From the NCBI GenBank assembly GCA_004297235.1, contig SCUR01000074.1, forward strand, positions 1-14,734: DNA of 14,734 nt. Direction: 5' to 3'. Shown here in pieces: positions 13,101 through 14,734 of this stretch (positions within the stretch are counted from its first letter, which is position 1; every line of letters begins with the position of its first letter). A program made the position numbers and the translations under genes. A model generated the notes under the pieces. It did no database searches. It was not told where the DNA came from and saw nothing but the letters and a program-made list of their open reading frames with translations. The DNA is from Candidatus Manganitrophaceae bacterium (GTDB lineage: Bacteria > Nitrospirota > Nitrospiria > SBBL01 > Manganitrophaceae).

Positions 13101-14434
13101 AACTGGATGCGGCGGCGATTTTAAACGCGATGAGCGAAGGGGTTTTTGCGGTCAACACCGATAAGAAGGTGATCTTTGCCAACCGGGCGCTGGGACGGAT
13201 GTTGTTCCACGAGGAGGGGGGGACCCCCGACCTCCAGACGGTCCAGCAGATCCTCAGCGACAGCATCTTTGTCCCCAAGCATGCGGCGCTTCTCGATCGG
13301 CTGATGTTCAATCGAGAGCGCGTTTCACATTATGAAACGGTTCTAAGAGATCTGAATGGGATGCCGATCCCGGTCCACATCCATATCGATCTCCTTCTCG
13401 ACGAAGCGGGGGAGGTGGTCGGCGCGGTGGAGATCGTCCGGAACCTCGCCCCCGTTCCTTCGGAATCGGGAGAGAAGCAGTCGCGACAACCCGGTCTTCG
13501 CTCGCTGATCGGTAAGAGCAAGAAGCTGCTGGAGATGCTCGATCTGGTCGCGTCGGCTTCCGGATCGACCGCCACCGTTTTGCTGGAAGGGGAGAGCGGG
13601 ACGGGGAAAGAGCTGATCGCCCGCGCGATCCATCAGATGGGCCCGCGGCGGGAGAAGCCGTTTATCGCCGTGAACTGCGCCTCCCTCCCCGATGAGCTTC
13701 TCGAAAGCGAGCTCTTCGGCCATATGAAGGGGGCATTTACCACGGCGATCTACGATCGCCCCGGGCGGTTTGAATTGGCCGATCACGGAACCCTTTTCCT
13801 CGACGAGATCGGCGACATGAGCCCGACCGCCCAAGCGAAGGTCCTTCGGGTGTTGCAGGAGCATGAGTTTGAGCGGGTCGGGGGAACGAAGACGATCCAG
13901 GTCGATGTCCGGATTATCGCAGCGACAAATAAAGACCTGACCGAGGAGGTCCGGGCCGGGAAATTTCGAGAGGATCTTTACTACCGGATCCGGGTCTTCC
14001 CGATTCGCGTCCCCCCGTTGAGAGAGCGAAAAGACGATATCTTTCCACTCATTAAACACTTCATGGCAAAGTTCAGTCGGGAGACCGGCAAGCAGATTAC
14101 GAACATCTCACCCGAGGCTCTTGAATATCTCCTCTCATACGACTATCCTGGGAATGTGAGGGAATTGGAGAATATGATCGAGCATGCCTTCGTCACCTCG
14201 CCGGGTCCGACCCTGTCGATCGAGCATCTTCCGAAGCCGGTTTCCCCCCTCTCCAAGCAAGCGGTTCCTTCCCGGAGCAAGGAAGGGACGCTCGCGAATC
14301 AGGAGAAAGAGCTGATGATCAAGGTACTGGAGAAGATGAATTGGAATCAGGCCAAGGCGGCGGCGGAGCTCGGTATCAGCCGCTCGACCCTCTGGAGACG
14401 CCTCAAGGAGTTTGGAATTAAAATCCCCAAGTAA
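13097..14434 (+). CDS. PAS-containing sigma-54-dependent transcriptional activator
   Basis: This encodes 445 residues. AAGGA (13086-13090) lies 6 bases before the ATG, and a TAA at 13085 blocks any earlier start in frame. A PAS domain takes up residues 1-118 (ILNAMSEGVFAVNTDKKVIF, then the 'NRALGRMLF' core). The AAA+ domain spans about 135-372: Walker A GESGTGKE (165-172), Walker B LFLDEIGD (233-240), REDLYYRI (291-298) and the sensor II motif PGNVRELEN (351-359). The loop that touches sigma-54 is GAFTTA (212-217) instead of the usual GAFTGA. The Fis-type helix-turn-helix is at about 405-440 (NQAKAAAELGISRSTLWRRL). There is no receiver domain, so the PAS domain is the sensing part; its ligand is not evident. 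The gene diverges from the Anbu module, and a sigma-54 promoter lies 112 bases downstream. Confidence 0.95.
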   Translation: MKLDAAAILNAMSEGVFAVNTDKKVIFANRALGRMLFHEEGGTPDLQTVQQILSDSIFVPKHAALLDRLMFNRERVSHYETVLRDLNGMPIPVHIHIDLLLDEAGEVVGAVEIVRNLAPVPSESGEKQSRQPGLRSLIGKSKKLLEMLDLVASASGSTATVLLEGESGTGKELIARAIHQMGPRREKPFIAVNCASLPDELLESELFGHMKGAFTTAIYDRPGRFELADHGTLFLDEIGDMSPTAQAKVLRVLQEHEFERVGGTKTIQVDVRIIAATNKDLTEEVRAGKFREDLYYRIRVFPIRVPPLRERKDDIFPLIKHFMAKFSRETGKQITNISPEALEYLLSYDYPGNVRELENMIEHAFVTSPGPTLSIEHLPKPVSPLSKQAVPSRSKEGTLANQEKELMIKVLEKMNWNQAKAAAELGISRSTLWRRLKEFGIKIPK

Positions 14435-14437
14435 ATC

Positions 14438-14480
14438 TCATCCTGAAACGCATCACTGTGTCATCCTGAAACACTGAAAC
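14438..14480. promoter_or_regulatory. Direct repeats, candidate enhancer for the sigma-54 activator
   Basis: TCATCCTGAAAC occurs at 14438-14449 and again at 14461-14472, 23 bases apart. A third TGAAAC lies at 14475-14480. The repeats begin 4 bases after the activator stop codon and end 68 bases before the -24 element, a usual distance for enhancer sites of sigma-54 activators. Confidence 0.5.
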
Positions 14481-14511
14481 ACTCCCAGAGAGGCATCACA
14501 AAACATAAGTG

Positions 14512-14536
14512 GCTGAAAAATAATCGTTCTTTCAGC
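14512..14536. promoter_or_regulatory. Inverted repeat beside the sigma-54 promoter
   Basis: GCTGAAA (14512-14518) and TTTCAGC (14530-14536) are separated by 11 bases, mostly A/T. It could be a second binding site for a dimeric regulator, just upstream of the -24 box. A weak terminator for the activator gene is the alternative, but no long T-run follows. Confidence 0.4.
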
Positions 14537-14545
14537 TTATTCCGT

Positions 14546-14562
14546 TTGGCATTGCCTTTGCT
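14546..14562 (+). promoter_or_regulatory. Sigma-54 (-24/-12) promoter
   Basis: TTGGCATTGCCTTTGCT has the invariant GG (14548-14549) and GC (14560-14561) with exactly 10 bases between, and it matches the TGGCAC-N5-TTGCA consensus except at two positions. Transcription would start near 14573, about 28 bases before the start codon at 14601. Confidence 0.85.
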
Positions 14563-14600
14563 CTAATAATGGGCACTCACCCATTTTAAGGAGGTAAGCC

Positions 14601-14734
14601 ATGAACGGATTCTTTGAGGTTGGATCGTTGGTGTTGGTTGCTTTTGCGTTCGTGAACGTGATTTTCGGGGCGATATTGCTCCAGGATACCCCGCCGATTC
14701 GGCGAAGGATCGGATTTACGCAGGCCGATTTGAA
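14601..14734 (+). CDS. Small membrane protein, truncated by the window edge
   Basis: AAGGAGG (14588-14594) lies 6 bases before the ATG, a perfect ribosome binding site. The first 44 residues are visible: MNGFFEVGSLVLVAFAFVNV, then a continuing hydrophobic stretch, QDTPP and a basic RRRIGF segment. Residues about 8-27 form one transmembrane helix, followed by a positive cytoplasmic-type tail. No family is recognised from this piece. It is under a sigma-54 promoter, next to the activator, so it is the likely direct target. The end lies outside the window. Confidence 0.75.
   Translation, partial: MNGFFEVGSLVLVAFAFVNVIFGAILLQDTPPIRRRIGFTQADL

Overview
The window looks like a stretch of chromosome from a free-living, diderm, GC-rich bacterium. 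Signal peptides, a lipobox protein, sigma-54 control, an ECF sigma factor and the Anbu/ATP-grasp module all fit that. A Nitrospirota-like or deltaproteobacterial-type host is my guess from gene style only; no rRNA or marker gene is present to prove it. I see no insertion sequence, phage gene, tRNA, rRNA or CRISPR array.

Layout. 1-927: the tail of a gene entering from the left, a REP-like hairpin, and an exported protein of unknown function. 1053-3700: on the minus strand, an exported TPR protein and an ECF sigma factor with a SnoaL/NTF2-like C-terminal extension. Both have the same GAACTT-N16/17-TCTTCT promoter, so they look like an autoregulated sigma factor and its target. 3926-6680: on the plus strand, a membrane-anchored alpha/beta hydrolase, a stand-alone cyclic-nucleotide-binding domain protein and an aldo/keto reductase. 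The hydrolase and reductase have near-identical sigma-70 promoters. 6697-7732: on the minus strand, an NlpC/P60 lipoprotein that may be leaderless and a small periplasmic TPR protein with a strong intrinsic terminator. 7733-8127 is a divergent intergenic region with an RNA-like fold. 8128-8550 is a small exported unknown protein.

8547-12619 is the main module. On the minus strand, in transcription order, it encodes a circularly permuted ATP-grasp ligase, an alpha-E protein, a transglutaminase-like cysteine hydrolase and the proteasome-like peptidase Anbu. The first three genes are nearly touching or overlapping. The set is a known conserved cluster, predicted to make, attach or remove a peptide-type modification, but its substrate is unknown.

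12620-13096 is a dense control region: an intrinsic terminator facing the module, a 14-bp perfect palindrome, a possible 51-codon ORF, an extended -10 promoter and a coupled 6-codon leader ORF. 13097-14434 encodes a PAS/AAA+/Fis sigma-54 activator with an altered GAFTGA loop (GAFTTA). Directly after it are repeated TGAAAC boxes, an inverted repeat and a well-formed -24/-12 promoter in front of a small membrane protein that runs off the right edge. This suggests a local activator-target pair.
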